A stretch of 64,000 nucleotides of DNA, taken from contig CACVBU010000532.1 of the NCBI GenBank assembly GCA_902728285.1, positions 894,059-958,058 of the forward strand. The letters are read 5' to 3'. This DNA comes from Clytia hemisphaerica. Its lineage: Eukaryota; Cnidaria; Hydrozoa; Leptothecata; Clytiidae. Within the stretch, counting starts at the first letter, position 1. Each line of letters opens with the position of its first letter. The position numbers and the translations under genes are program-made. Positions 1-11,949 of the stretch are shown piece after piece. Below the pieces are notes generated by a model. It saw nothing but the letters and a program-made list of their open reading frames with translations, made no database searches and had not been told where the DNA came from.

Positions 1-281
1 ATTTCTTTATGATATCTTTATGATGATTTAATAACCTCGTTTTTCGCCTTTTTTTTTACTTTTTTGAAAAGTAATGTTTTAGCATTTAAGTCATAACTTT
101 TGATGTAGTTAACCACCTCAAAATTTAAGTTTATCCTTCCTTTTTTCAATGCAAAAGTATTGATTCTTTAACAGTTCATAGAAATCGAGAAATTTCATTT
201 CAAAGAGGGGGACATTTTCTGGGACACCCGGTATTTCTTTGAAAATTTTCGGGCATGTAACTTTCAAGAAATTATTTTTAC

Positions 282-2933
282 CTCTAGATAGTGAAGAATA
301 TCATGTTTGGAGGTGACTTTCAAAATGTCTTCCAGTAAAGGGATCTTTCTCTTCTTACCAAACGTGTACGTATTACCACCTAAAGAGGTGAAAATAATCA
401 TAAATGAATCTTTGTAACGGACGAGCTTGATGTCAAACGGTTGGTGAGGAACCTTAAAGTTTAAGATGGTAGGATAAGGAAGGAAACTTGTTGAAATTTA
501 ATTTTCCTTTCCTTCAGATTGAAACTAAAAAAAACAAACTTTCTCATAAGATTTATAAAAACAGGTATCGACTTTCACCAAGAATTTATTATAGACACTG
601 GATAAACAACGAGCTATATTTTCATTGATTTCTCATGTTCTAGCCTTGTCCGCAGTAATGACATTATTGTTCACTCTCCTTCCTTCATTAAACGATTTTT
701 TGTAATATTTTAATCATTTTTTTCATCTTAACACAGTCATTTAAATTCCCAAATGAAAATTAAGTTTTCCTTAGAGAGGCGAACGCATCAAAACAATTGT
801 TAATTATGTGTCGTTATGACGTTTCAAGTTGCAAGAAAGATACGAAAAACATGCTATGTATAAAAAATTGAATGTTGACACCAAAAATTTTCAAACTTTA
901 ACCTCGATAAAACCACCGATCACCACGAGGCCTCAAAAATATTTTCATACCACGGTGAAGCCAAGACACTCAAGTCTAATATATGTCAATCTTAGCTCTT
1001 CTCAGAAAGATGTTAACAGAATATCGCCAACTTAAAATTCTGTGTCATTTTAGTCCTTTTGTTTGATATTTCTTGTCTAATGATGTTTTTGTCACAACAG
1101 ATTTAATACATGTATCCGTTAAGTATTTTAGCATTTATTTTAAAATTTTTGGCGAGTAAAAGTACAAAAAGATAAAGATAGGACTTTTTAGAAATGAGAT
1201 TATCAATCATTTTTCAAAATCAGAGAACTTCGAGCCGCCATGGCAGTTGTCCTTTGCGGACAAAGCTAGATCCTCGATTGTTTTCTTAAACAAAAGAAAG
1301 ACAATGCTTCGCTCTCCACCGTTTTATACGTTGTTTATCCAGTGTCTATATTAAACTCATGCTTTCACAAAAAAAAAGTTCCAAATTCGTGAATATCGCA
1401 AAAAGATTTCTGCTCGAAAGGACAGCGAAGTCCTATAGAGTCTCTATTAAAAACAAACTTGATGAAAAATGAAAATAGAGGAAGCCTTACCTTTGACTAT
1501 GGTGTCAGTGATATTCAGCTCCAGTAATTCTTGGTAAGTGCTGTTGTACACCACCTTGCTTACACCTGTCATCCGCTACAGAAGGAAAAGTAAAAGTTTG
1601 AAAAATTAATTACTCTTAGGTGCCAAATAAACGGGTCCCCCCCCCCCCCCACTTGTTAATTTTTCAAAAATTTTCCAACCCCCCGGACCTTACAAGGATC
1701 CCCCCCCCCGTTTATTAATTTTTAAGAATTTTTTCAGCTGTCAAAGAGAAGGTCCCTTATTTTGCTCTAAATAGCCTGATTTTGGCCTATATTTACCTTA
1801 TTTTTGGGTTTTCAGAATTACAATTTCCAACCCCCCCCGGCAATTAGTCCCCCCGTTTATTAACATCTCGAAAAATTTCTAACCCCCCCCCCCCCCCCCC
1901 CGTTTATTTGGCACCTAGGCCGGTGTCCACTTTCGTGTGAAGCGCGCGAAAGATTTTTTCTTAACCGTTTTTGCCTGAAGAATAGATTACGTCATAAAAA
2001 AGTTTCGCGCGAACAAAAAAAAAAGTTGAAGGAAGTTTAACTTTTTTCAACCGTTACGTCAATTTTGACCAATGGAATTGCTTCTTTTTTCAATCAACCA
2101 ATGACGTTACTAATAACGCTTCGCGCGAAAGTGGACACCGGCCTTAAGAGTATTGTTCCCCTGAACAGATTGTCCGATCACACCGCTACCACTATTATCA
2201 GTCAAGATAAGAAAGATTATGGAGGGTTCACACTATAGTGGTTTATGAACAAAAAAAGTTAAACTTTTTAAATTACCGTATTACCTGATTCAACAATTAT
2301 TTGTTTAGATAGTGTTTTTTTCTATAAGCATAACGTTTATAAGCATATGCAGGATCAGTTTTGGTACCTAAACAATGTACCTAAGTATAATGCGAGCCTG
2401 ATAAAGGGGAAGACACTTGCTTGACAAAAAAGAAACATATACGCTCAGAATTACCATAGTGTTGTCATCATGAAAGACGACTAATTGGTCATCTTTTGTT
2501 TTGTAAATATCTAATTCGAATCCATCAGCGTGTGAATCCAGTGAAGCGATGATTCCATCGTACGTGTTCTCCTGGTATTCCTTGGGTAAACCACGGTGCG
2601 CGATGACCAGTGGTTTCACTTTCTTGTGGAACAGGTGATCTGTTGGAATATCGTGGAAGGGAAGGTCTGGACAACTTGATGGCAATTGTATTGTTGATGC
2701 TATGAAAAAAACAATTTTCTTTTCAATGATATAAAGTTGCATGGACAAATAAGTAGCTTGAGCTTGGTCACCATACAGAACTTTGGTTGAAATTTTATTT
2801 AAGATGAAAACCATGTGTTTAATAAAATAATAAATTTAGCGTGAAACTAATTAAGTTAGAAATTTTAGAAACTAACTATAATACCTTCATAAATGAAGCA
2901 AGTAAAAAGAACAAATATTATCTTCATTGTCAT
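282..2933 (-). CDS. Secreted glycerophosphodiester phosphodiesterase (GDPD family), 5' part of gene
   Basis: Family enzymes hydrolyse glycerophosphodiesters to an alcohol and glycerol-3-phosphate. Four exons join in phase: 2885-2933 (ATG at 2933), 2455-2699, 1491-1575 and 282-379; all splice sites are GT-AG. Exon 1 encodes a hydrophobic signal peptide, beginning MTMKIIFVLF. Exon 2 has the GDPD catalytic signatures: AHRG, then ENT, then FELD, then VVFHDD. These supply the active-site His, the metal-binding Glu/Asp pair and the second His. Exons 3 and 4 continue the barrel (RMTGVSK, then IPLLEDIL). The donor at 281 implies further exons beyond the window's left edge; an open stretch at about 120-260 has no GDPD resemblance and was not assigned. 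Intron 3 holds a TA-flanked MITE and intron 2 holds two nested MITEs. The family call is firm; subfamily and substrate cannot be told. Confidence 0.85.
592..1348. mobile_element. MITE with about 20-bp TIRs and TA target duplication
   Basis: The ends are inverted repeats: TAGACACTGGATAAACAACG at 592 and its reverse complement ending at 1348. TA flanks both ends (590-591 and 1349-1350). A second inner inverted match contains TTGTCCGCA / TGCGGACAA. No coding capacity is seen. It lies inside intron 3 of the GDPD gene. A TA duplication fits Tc1/mariner-type mobilisation, by inference. Confidence 0.75.
1619..1915. mobile_element. Foldback MITE made of repeated poly-C/GTTTATTAATTTTT units
   Basis: TIRs GGTGCCAAATAAACGGG and CCCGTTTATTTGGCACC, flanked by TA (1617-1618 and 1916-1917). 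The interior repeats C-runs followed by GTTTATTAATTTTT, so it is largely built from its own terminal motif. It sits exactly at the left edge of the next MITE, so it inserted after that one. Confidence 0.75.
1918..2143. mobile_element. MITE, PIF/Harbinger-like (TTA target duplication)
   Basis: TIRs GGCCGGTGTCCACTTTCG and its complement ending at 2143. The right flank is TTA (2144-2146). The left flank would also read TTA (1616-1618) once the poly-C MITE is removed. A 3-bp TTA duplication with GG-starting TIRs fits PIF/Harbinger. Interior non-coding. Confidence 0.75.
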
Positions 2934-3386
2934 TCAAACAAGTTCTGAAACCCTCTAACTTACTCGTTGGAAGTAAAATAGTAGGACCTCAAAAAATAAA
3001 GGTCATTTTTGCAATTTTTTCATGTCCAAAATATCATGTTACAAAAACAAATACTTGAAAATACTTAAGAGGGTAGATTAGCATGTTTCTATTCAGTTTA
3101 AACGTGACTTTAAACCAATGTGCAAAAATATCATAGCGTTTTTTAAACGCATTCATTATCAATCATCAATTAAAATCATTAACCTTAGCCAATCTCTCTT
3201 TCAGTATTGAATTCCATATCTTAGAAAGGAAGACATTTTCTTACTGGGATCTACTTTTATGCAAAACTAAAGCAAGATGTATCTCTAAAAATCAAGATGC
3301 ACAAACAATCGATTCTCAAGTTAATGACAAACCATTAGAAATTGTATACAGTAATGGTGAATACAATAAAAGAAAAATAGTACAGT

Positions 3387-4307
3387 TTATAAGTTTTTCC
3401 ATGATAGTGAGACATATTGAACAGTATTTTGTTCAGCCACACTAGCTAAAACAACAGTTTTCTTGACTGCCGACCCAAGTCGACCGTAAATAACTAGTTC
3501 CTGAGCAGTCATTTGATTATTTGTATCCATGACAACAGAAACAATAAATTTCGAGTGATATCGCATTGGATCACCGGGGTAAACAAGGAAATCACCACCA
3601 AATTTCTCCGCTGACGTGATGTAATATCCTTTCTCCCATAAGTCAGTGAATACTTGACATAAAACTTCATCTTTCTTGTTGGAAGGAAAGTCAAAGATAC
3701 ATTTAGAAAGTATTTGCTGGTCAGTCATTTGTGTTGGGATGTGTACTCGAATAGAATGGTTGTAATATTTCCGATCGTTCTCTGTAATTTCTATCACTTG
3801 TTTATGTTCAACAGAATCTTCCACACCAGTGTTTCCACTAACAGCTTCTGTTGTCACAGATTCATCCTTTTTATATTGTTGACGAAAACGAGCGACGTCT
3901 TCATCCACCATTTCTTGCCATTTCCTTTCCGCTTTCTTTTGCTTTTTATGACCATAAAACATTTGACTTTTCATTTGTTTCTCTTTCTTGAAAATCCTTA
4001 TTTGTTCATCCTCTTGTCGAGAACGAAAATCATTCAACTGTTCAACATCTACTTTACGTTTCCTCGACCTATCTATTGTTTTCAAACATGCTAAATTTCT
4101 TGATAAACACAACGATACTTCAACAGACATGAGGAGAACAGGGAGTGACAGCACATTATTCTGCCATGGTTTCCTTGGTAGTGAACCAACAGTCACACCA
4201 CATATACGGTGAGTTTTTCTCAATTTCAATACATCCTCTTCATTCCATAAAAAATACTTATCGCCTATTTTCGTTATGGTTGGCACTTTTTTATCTTCCT
4301 GATCCAT
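3387..4307 (-). CDS. TSEN34: tRNA-splicing endonuclease subunit Sen34-like
   Basis: Intronless, 306 residues, close to the usual length of animal TSEN34 (about 310). In the family this is one of the two catalytic subunits of the TSEN complex, cutting the 3' side of the intron in pre-tRNA. The C-terminal nuclease domain (about residues 215-306) is well kept: KGYYITSAEKFGGDFLVY, PGDPMRYHS, SAVKKTVVLASV. The catalytic Tyr, His and Lys can be placed as Y in FLVYPGD, H in RYHSKF and K in SAVKK. A conserved GSLPRKPWQ-type N-terminal segment precedes a Lys/Glu-rich linker (residues 80-150). ATG at 4307 is the first in frame. Stop just before 3387. No neighbour suggests co-regulation. Confidence 0.9.
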   Translation of the reverse strand: MDQEDKKVPTITKIGDKYFLWNEEDVLKLRKTHRICGVTVGSLPRKPWQNNVLSLPVLLMSVEVSLCLSRNLACLKTIDRSRKRKVDVEQLNDFRSRQEDEQIRIFKKEKQMKSQMFYGHKKQKKAERKWQEMVDEDVARFRQQYKKDESVTTEAVSGNTGVEDSVEHKQVIEITENDRKYYNHSIRVHIPTQMTDQQILSKCIFDFPSNKKDEVLCQVFTDLWEKGYYITSAEKFGGDFLVYPGDPMRYHSKFIVSVVMDTNNQMTAQELVIYGRLGSAVKKTVVLASVAEQNTVQYVSLSWKNL

Positions 4308-4890
4308 TTTTTTATTTCTATAAAAACAACAGAAAAGATAAAATTTAATAAATATACTTGTTGGTGAGCATTAGGAACAAGTTATGATACCTTGGGAAAA
4401 TATAGAAGCTTGACAGGAAGCATTACTTTATATATCAGGTTAATAGCAATAGGTTTTTTATTCACAGCTGAGAAAAAAAACAACTTCCAAGTCAAAAGTA
4501 TAATTGTAATGATGTTATGGAGTTAGTGAGGTATTTCAAAATTAAATGCAAATTAAAGCGATACAGTTTCCCTCATAACTACTATAAAGTCTTTCCCAAG
4601 AGGGTCCTTGCTTGTTGAACACCCTTCCCAGACCAATAAAGTGATTTGACAAACTGCCCCAAAGAAGTATTCAAAAAACACCTTCCTCACAACTGTTCCG
4701 GACGTACCACTGCTTGCCCATTATTTCACTCTAAAGCAAACTCCAAAGGCCTCAAGGAAATGTCGAAGCATCGGACTAAATGAGTTGGATGAGCTGTTCA
4801 AGCAGAAGCCACAAATAGGTAGCTACTCAACTCAGAGCTACTACTATGTTGATAACAGTGCCATAAATGTCGACATTCTTCTTCTAATCT

Positions 4891-5032
4891 TGACATCCTT
4901 TTTTAAAGATAGGAATAACAGGAAGGTCGGAATCACTGATGGACTCCTCAACTGATTGCTAAGCAGAGAAAATTAGTTTACAATCAGTGATTCCAACCTT
5001 CCTATTTTTCCTATCTCTAAAGAAGAATGTCA
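4891..5032. repeat. Inverted repeat, about 50-bp arms
   Basis: Arm 4891-4940 and arm 4983-5032 are about 85% complementary around a 42-base loop. Probable small MITE remnant. No clear target duplication. Confidence 0.6.
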
Positions 5033-5890
5033 AAATTAAAAGAGGGATGTCATTAGACCAACTTACAGTACTATGAAATTTAGTATTCAAGGCCAACAAA
5101 CTACTGTAGCTAAAAAGTGAAATACTGTTCTTTTTATAAGCTTATATGAGTTGACACTATTCATGCAAGGCTTTTGGGCCTTTTGTTTTCTCAAAAAACT
5201 ATTGTAAACTAACACTGCCTTTACAAACAAGTTCTCTGAATTCGAAGGGCTCGCTTTATTATTGTTTGAATAAAAAAACAAAATATCTTCCTGTATATCC
5301 AGGATATATGTAAATTTTCTTTTCATTTCGATTTTTCTGGTTTACAACCTGGATTTGCATTGTAAAATAAGAACGTCTACAGATATCTACATTAGTAGAC
5401 TGAGATGTAAACAGAAGAAACATCCAAAGTCATAAAAAACTTTAATTATACTAAGATATCTGACTCATGTTAGATTGTAGCAATACTAAAAGGTCCTAGT
5501 ATACTATGTGAGTGATCTCCTACCAGGATTCTGAGGGATCTAAAATGAAACATTTCCAATTTATGCAAAACAAACTATTTTGTTCAAGCTGTACACATAT
5601 GGGCTCAAAGGATGGGATCCTTTTAAAAGAACGGTGCAGCACTTATTACAAAAATAAACTTTGGAAATTAATTTGACAAAAGAAACTTTTTTGTGGTGCA
5701 CCTGGCAGTAGAGTACACAGTCGTATTTTTGGGTTCTATAAACTAAACTCTGCATACAACACAAATGAACCACAATTTCTGCAACAGAGACCATGTAATG
5801 TATTGTAAATGTAATGTAAAATTTATTTGGTAAAGAAGTTCTTAGTTCTTTAATTTAGTCATTCTGCATTGATGTGGACCTATATATGAA

Positions 5891-5997
5891 ATAAAATATT
5901 TTTTTTCAAATTTTGATGACATCAGCAGAAACAAGCAAAAAACGAAAATTCCAATTTTTTGCTGACGTAATCAAAATTTGGAAAATTATTTTTTCAA
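5891..5997. repeat. Imperfect hairpin, about 30-bp arms
   Basis: CAAATTTTGATGACATCAGC near 5907 pairs with GCTGACGTAATCAAAATTTG near 5961, extended by T/A-rich outer bases. Confidence 0.55.
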
Positions 5998-6562
5998 AAG
6001 ATCGACTTTGGTGAGATACTTTTTTGGTTAAAGTTTGAAGGGAATTGAACAATTCTTGAGGACGTCATCGATCATGACGTCATACTGCGTCATAATCAGT
6101 TTTTGGGGTTTTTTAGGAAAATAAGTGAAAAAATTATTAGGTTAGACATCAGGTTAGAAACAACATTATAGTACCCTTCATTTTCAGTTATTTGTTTGGT
6201 CATTTTCTGTTGACTAATGCAATCTAAAAATTATGATAGTTCTTAGTTTTTGAGATATGCCATAACTTACCCGAGGACATCTTTGCCCTTATAAGGCTCA
6301 ACTCAATGTTACTGACTCTGCATTTCATTGTTGAAATACCCAACTGTCTGAAACATCAAAAGGAAAGGTGTTTCTTTCAGTGGAGAGTGCTTTCGAAAAA
6401 TCGGGGGAGACCTATGTGACCTTGGTTGCAACTGTAGGTATTTAGGTATTTTCTCTCGGGGTTGGACTTTTCCACTTAGAAGGAGGGGCCAAAGCTTCAG
6501 CCGGCACTTGGGCTGCCGTTATGGATTCTTGGGACCAAAAATTTTGAGATTCTGAGTTTTTC

Positions 6563-6860
6563 ATAGCCTGGGAATCCACAAGCGTTAAAAACTTTGTTCA
6601 CAGTCTAGTTTATGATATTTTTCTGCTTTTTAAACGCTTGGTGCAGGTAACTCACCTGCAGAGGGATTTTTCTCTGCAATGCAGGTTCAGTCTGATTGGC
6701 CAGATTTTGGCGTATTACTTAGCAGTACTGACTTTCGCACGCATTTTGACAATTTCTATCTGCACGCATAATTTATGGAAAAAGCTGACTCGGCAGAAAA
6801 AAGGAAAACAAATTAAAATGAAAACATAAATTCATTTATAAACAAAATGGCTGTTGGCTA
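6563..6860. repeat. Dispersed repeat R, copy 1 (partial)
   Basis: Shares about 300 bp with 52163-52700: TTTATGATATTTTT, AACGCTTGG, GCAGGTAACTC and CATAATTTATGGAAAAAG occur in the same order. It lacks the MITE that splits the 52-kb copy and lacks the 3' hairpin end. Confidence 0.6.
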
Positions 6861-6978
6861 GAAGTTTCAATACATGTGGCTGATGCTTTGATGTGGTTTT
6901 TAATAGTTTTGAAAGTTTTTAGAGCTTGTACCTACCTTACCTTTGATTACCTTTGATGTGTTTCAGCAAATTCTCTGC

Positions 6979-9900
6979 TCACTCAACCCGTGGGGTCCGT
7001 TGTTTGACCATTTCAACAATTGAATTCGAGTCAGCCATCCTGTAAGGGAGATAGGCAGGGAGCAGTGGCTGGTCGGGAACATCTTGCAGAAATTGATCAA
7101 GTTGTTTTTTGAAGGAATTTTTGGAAAATTTGGTCATGTCACGTATTTTTCTTGGTAACACATTGAATAGTCTTGGACCGGTGTCTGAAAGGCAGCTCTT
7201 CCAAATGTTCTTGTTCGTTGTATTCACTGGTTTGAGGTGGCATTTTCTTCCCAGGCGTTGGTTTGTATATGAATAAATACCGCCTTCCCCTTCACCATAG
7301 TTAAAATTTGGCACCAGTTGTTCGATTATACACCATGTATATAAAATTTGGTATCTTTCGCGTCTTCTCTCGAGACTGTACATATTGAGGTGTTTGAGCT
7401 TCTCCCAATAATTCAAATTGGGTGGAAGTTGGATCCCTTTTATACAGGATTTTTGCAGATACTCCAGTTCTTGCATCAGGGATCGCTTTGTAGGAGACCA
7501 TAGCTGGGAGCAGTATTCCATATGTTGAAGTACCAATGTCTTCCAAAGAGTGATCATTACTGATTTATCTCTGGACTTGAAGGTTCTGTATATCCAGGCA
7601 CTTATACCCTTGACTCTGTCAGTGATCGTTTGAATGTGCATTTCATATGACAGGTTGTTTGAGAGTAGGATACCCAGGTCTTTCACTGCACTTTTTATTT
7701 CGATTGGCTGCTGTACATCTGATTTTTAGACTGAGTGTACTTTCAGTTGTTCTTTTTTTCCGTATGCAATGTGTTCAAACTTTTTTTCCATTGAGCTCCA
7801 TATTGTTGATAGATGTCCAGTCATAGACAATGTCTAGATCATCTTGAAGCAGACTCACATCTGCAGCGCAAGATATTGCCTTCATAAGTCTTGTGTCGTC
7901 AGCAAAAGATGAGAGGATGGAATGTTTAATCTTTTCGTTGATGTCACTAATCATTACCAGAAACAAGAGGGGGCCCAGAACTGAGCCTTGTGGAACTCCG
8001 CTTGTAACTATTGCTTCATCTGACAGGAACGTGTTTATGGAAACATTTTGGTATCTCTCAGTAAGGAAGGATTGTATCCAGTTCAATAGTTGTCCTTTGA
8101 TTCCATTGAATTTTAGCTTATGTAGCAAGATTTGATGGTCCACCTTGTCAAAGGCCTTGCTGAAGTCAAGGTAGATTACATCAACATTTTCATTGTTTTG
8201 TAGGTGAGATATCAGTCTTTCTACATGAGCCAATAGTTGACTCAAGCAAGATCGCCCTGGTCTGAAACCGTGTTGTGTTGGATTGTAAAGGTTGTTTTCT
8301 TCAAGGTGGGTTTGCAATTTCTCTCTGACTATTTTCTCAAATTTTTTAGTGGTAATTGATGTCAGGGCAACAGGTCGATAATTCTCTGGTAAACCTTGAT
8401 CTCCTTTCTTGAAGATTGGTGTAATGTGGCTTGTTTTGAGAATTTCAGGTGTGATTCCTTTGTCAAAGCTGTTTTGCCATATCATCTTAAGTGGCTTAGA
8501 AAGTGATTTCTTGCACATTTTGAAAAACTTTGCTGGCAAGCCATCTGGTCCGGCTGACGAGTTGGCTGGAATAGTGTCAATTTGTTGGATGAAATCATCT
8601 TCTGTGAAAGTAATATGCTCAACTGTAGTCTGTTTTGGGAGTGGTAAATACTGAACAGTATTGCTTTTGTAAGATGTTTGCCATCTCTTGCGAGTCAGAT
8701 GTTAAATTTTGTTGGTGGTTGGATTTTTCAGTGGGCCAACTTTAGGTTTAGTTTTTGTGAATCTTTTTGCATAGGAGTAGAAGTATTTAGGATTGCTTTT
8801 GATTTTCAGTGAGGCATCCAGCTCTGCTTTATCGCGTTCATTTTTGTGGGATTGCTGTAGCATCAGTTCAATGTCAATTAGTTTCTGATTTGTTTTATTG
8901 GTTTTGAAATTCTTTTTGGAGAGTTTTTTACGTTTTCTCATTGGAATACAACGATCTCTTGGAATCTTTGAAAAATTTTTTGGAGGTTTTCTCTTTGGCA
9001 AATGCTTTTTCACAATCAGAAGACATTTTTCAAGGAAGTTGGCATATTGACGATTTGGGTCATATAGATTTGTGTCCAGTTCTTGAGACCAATTAATGTC
9101 TGTTAATTCTTTGTTATTAATTTCCCAGTCAATCTTATCACTTTGGAAGTTGGAGAGGTCAAATTTGCTTATTAAGTTACGTTCTTTAGTTTCTCCGAAT
9201 TGTTTATCAAAATTCAAATGTGTTGTAACATCTACAACAAGATGATCTGAATAAATAGTAGGTGAGCATGTGTAATTAAATATAGTGTCTGTGTTGTTTG
9301 TGAATAGAAAGTCTAAAATATTATCACGGTGTGTTGATTTGTGTATCAGTTGATTAATGTGCAAGTCTGCTTTAAAAACATTTAAAACGTCCAGAAGCTG
9401 TTTATTGCAATTTCGTGTTGGGGTTGAAGTCTCATCATTAAGAGGTGTGTGTGTGGTATGTTAAAATCCCCAAGGATTTATGTGTCAGGTGTACAATCAG
9501 TAATACTATCAATTTTTGCTATCATTGCAGAAAGGAGTTCTTGTAATTCAGGTGCTTCAGATTTGTGGTCTGGATTGTTGGGTTGTCTGTAGATAACACA
9601 GAGAAGAATATTAAAATTCGAAAATGGGCTCGAAGAATGGTGCAATGTCATTACGCACATAAAATGCAACGTTTTCCGCTTGCTCTGCCATATTTCGATT
9701 TTACTCTGTCTCTGTTTTTCTTAAAAAAAGTGTAATTTTCAATCTCAAGTTCTCCTTTTTTGTGATTGTCTGTTAACCAGGTTTCGGTTAAGCCTAAAAA
9801 CAGTTGTTTTGAGCTGTTTGTAAGATCTTTGAGGTAGGGTACAGATGAAGGTTTTGTTTGTGGGCAAAGTCCTTGTATATTGACAAACGAAAACATATTC

Positions 9901-10109
9901 AGTGTAGGTTTAGAAGTAGTTTTGGTAGTCGGGTCAGCATCAGTAAGGGCAGTCACTGTCCCAGTAGATTCCTTAGAAATGTTGGTTCCATTGTTGGGTG
10001 CTGGGGTGGTAGATGATGTAGGGGATGTTGACGATTTAATGTTTGTTGAGGTTGATGTGACAAATCGTGGTTCCTGAATTGTATTTGTTGGTTTTGGTTG
10101 CTGAAACAA
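6979..10109 (-). pseudogene. LINE copy 1 ORF2: endonuclease plus reverse transcriptase, broken
   Basis: Reads in pieces. 9651-10109 starts the endonuclease (VNIQGL, then LTETWL). 9478-9669 has the middle (VIYRQPNN), followed by ILGDFNIP just past an in-frame TAA near 9480. 8702-9364 has the endonuclease end (YSDHLVV) and linker. 7775-8539 is the reverse transcriptase, with YRPVALTS, FDKVDHQILL, GVPQGSVLGP and the catalytic FADDT. 6979-7686 is the thumb/C-terminal part (YCSQLWSP, then GPRLFNVLP). Stops or frameshifts separate the pieces, so no enzyme is made. The APE-RT order is standard for CR1/L2/Jockey-group LINEs. Confidence 0.85.
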
Positions 10110-10959
10110 TTGTTCACAAGAGAGATTATTTGTGTGCGAAAGTTGTCCAGGATTGCGAGAAAATCCTGAGGTTCATCATTACGATTGTTTTGCTTTTTCT
10201 GATGTCGTTTGGTTCCCTTAACATGCGTGAATTTGCAGTCAAGATTAAAGCATTCCCCTCTTGTAATAGATGATGAGCACATCCTCAGGTGGAAGCTTTG
10301 GCACTTGGTACCTAGGTTGCAGCCTCTTGGTTGTTTGTTGCCATATTTGAGCAATTTTGTACAGGCTTTAGGATGGATAAATTGACAGTCTCAGCCTTTC
10401 AGTCCATATTTACATTTTCCTTTTATGTAAAAGCGACATATTTGATCATTTGTCTTTGATTTGGTCTGAGATCTTGATCCAGGATATTGGGCGTGATCGT
10501 TGTTGCTGTTGTTCAAGTTGATTTCATTTGGTGGTCCGCGAGCTGTTTGGTTTATTATGTTGGAAGTATCGTCTTCTGTCATTGGTGCGTTGATCTCATC
10601 ATCCTCATCTACTACACTCCAAGTAGATTTGTCCTGGGATTCAGTTGATCTTGGTGTTTTGTTTGGTGGGTTCGGTGTGTTACTATCATGGGGGAAAGAC
10701 ACAGTGTTATCTTGGCAGGATTGACATAGGAAGATCATGCCTGGAATTTTGAAAAGTGTATCGCGTATTGCCTCATTATGATCAACTAGGTTCATATCTT
10801 TCAAAAGATTCAGGTAGCACTTACTTTTTGACCACATGATGCACACTGGAGAAAGGGTTCATCATTGAGTTTGATAACATAGGACATGTTGCAGATCTGG
10901 CATACATCTGGAAAAAAGCTTTTGACTTTGAGGCAGAGCTTTTGGACAAGTTCATTCTT
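9953..10959 (-). pseudogene. LINE copy 1 ORF1 with CCCH and CxxC zinc fingers, broken
   Basis: A nucleic-acid-binding ORF1 in two main pieces (10391-10846 and 9953-10354). The start, near 10850-10959, has CQIC and CASC pairs of a small zinc finger. Further on are three CCCH-type fingers: C-x7-C with DCQFIH across a TGA stop near 10391; CNLGTKCQSFH with an upstream Cys; and C-x8-C-x4-CKFTH. The tail overlaps the endonuclease frame by about 157 bases, compatible with overlapping ORFs. The same stops are present in copy 2, so the element was already dead before the duplication. Confidence 0.7.
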
Positions 10960-11949
10960 TTATGAAGGATTGAGTAGATCCAGTTTCCTAGTCTACTGTG
11001 TAGAGTACTCTCTAATTCCCTATAGGTTTTTACGTGTTAAAAACTACAGGTTGGTGTTTTTGTTTGTATTAAGGTTGTGTGGGTGTGGTCCATCGTTGAG
11101 TTTTCGTGGACTTTTTTCGTAGGTAGTGTTTTAAGGAAAAGATTTCGAGGTCTTCTGTCGAAAGTCTATCACTCAAACAAAGTTTTCGGCCCTTATTTCG
11201 ATAACTTCTCGTGATAGGTGGGCCAAACTACTTGGTATAGTAGAGTCCTCTCTTTCCTTTTTGGGTTGTCAGAACCTTAGCATGCTAATTCTCTGTAGGG
11301 GGGATATCATATAAGTTTTCTTACCCGTCATGTCAAAATCTTCAATGTCGCTAGTGCGTTTTATATCATTCATCATTTCTGCGTGTGTTCTGGAGGTAGG
11401 TGGTCTTGGAAAGGATAAGCTCGGTGAGGCTTTTCCATGTGTGTTCTCTCAAGGCCTGGTTTCTATTTCGTTTTTGTTTCAAGTCATATGATTGGTTGGT
11501 TGGAGTATGATGTAATCCCATTGGTTTATTTTGTGTTTTAGGGGATGGTTTCCATTATTGTACGGGTGTTAAGCTATTTTGATTGGTTCACTTTTTTAGT
11601 CTATTGTTTTGCTTTTGAGGTGTATTGTTTTTGAATGATTATTTTCGCGTGTCCGCGTTTAGGTGTACCGTAGTTTTTGTTAGTCCGACCGAGTAGTGCT
11701 TAGCTTTTTTGTTGAGGGCGTGGGGCATGTTCTTTTCGCCCGATTTAGCTAAGTTGGTTGGTAAGCAAGTGGTAGGAAATGTAATAATGTATAGGTCAAG
11801 TTAGGAGTAAATTTATTAGAAATATCTATTTATTTGAAAATATACTATTATTTCAAAACGGGTTTTAATTGAAAAACAGATTTACAAAGACAGTCAAATT
11901 TTACTAAAATATTTATCCTGGTGATATTTACAGGTATTTTTCACCGAAT

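Larger units (their letters stand above)
4308..6562. other. Intergenic DNA with two imperfect hairpins; no gene seen
   Basis: Short open frames here lack protein-like composition or splice context. Two inverted repeats are listed separately. About 6050-6110 holds several TGACGTCA-like palindromes (GACGTCATCGATCATGACGT), which resemble CRE sites but may be chance. Confidence 0.5.
6936..10959 (-). mobile_element. CR1/L2-like LINE, copy 1 (degenerate, interrupted by PLE at its 5' end)
   Basis: A non-LTR retrotransposon read right to left: zinc-finger ORF1, APE-type endonuclease, reverse transcriptase, C-terminal domain. The 3' end at about 6936-6960 has two copies of ATCAAAGGTA; short 3' tandem units are typical of CR1/L2 LINEs. 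Several stops and frameshifts make it inactive. The right end at 10959 is an abrupt junction with a Penelope-like element. The segment 8802-10959 recurs at 17666-19825 almost unchanged. Confidence 0.85.

Noticed and set aside
120-260. Minus-strand open stretch downstream of GDPD exon 4
   Set aside because: Does not resemble the continuation of a GDPD domain and has no convincing acceptor.
6050-6110. Cluster of TGACGTCA-like sites
   Set aside because: No gene nearby uses it; likely part of local inverted repeats.
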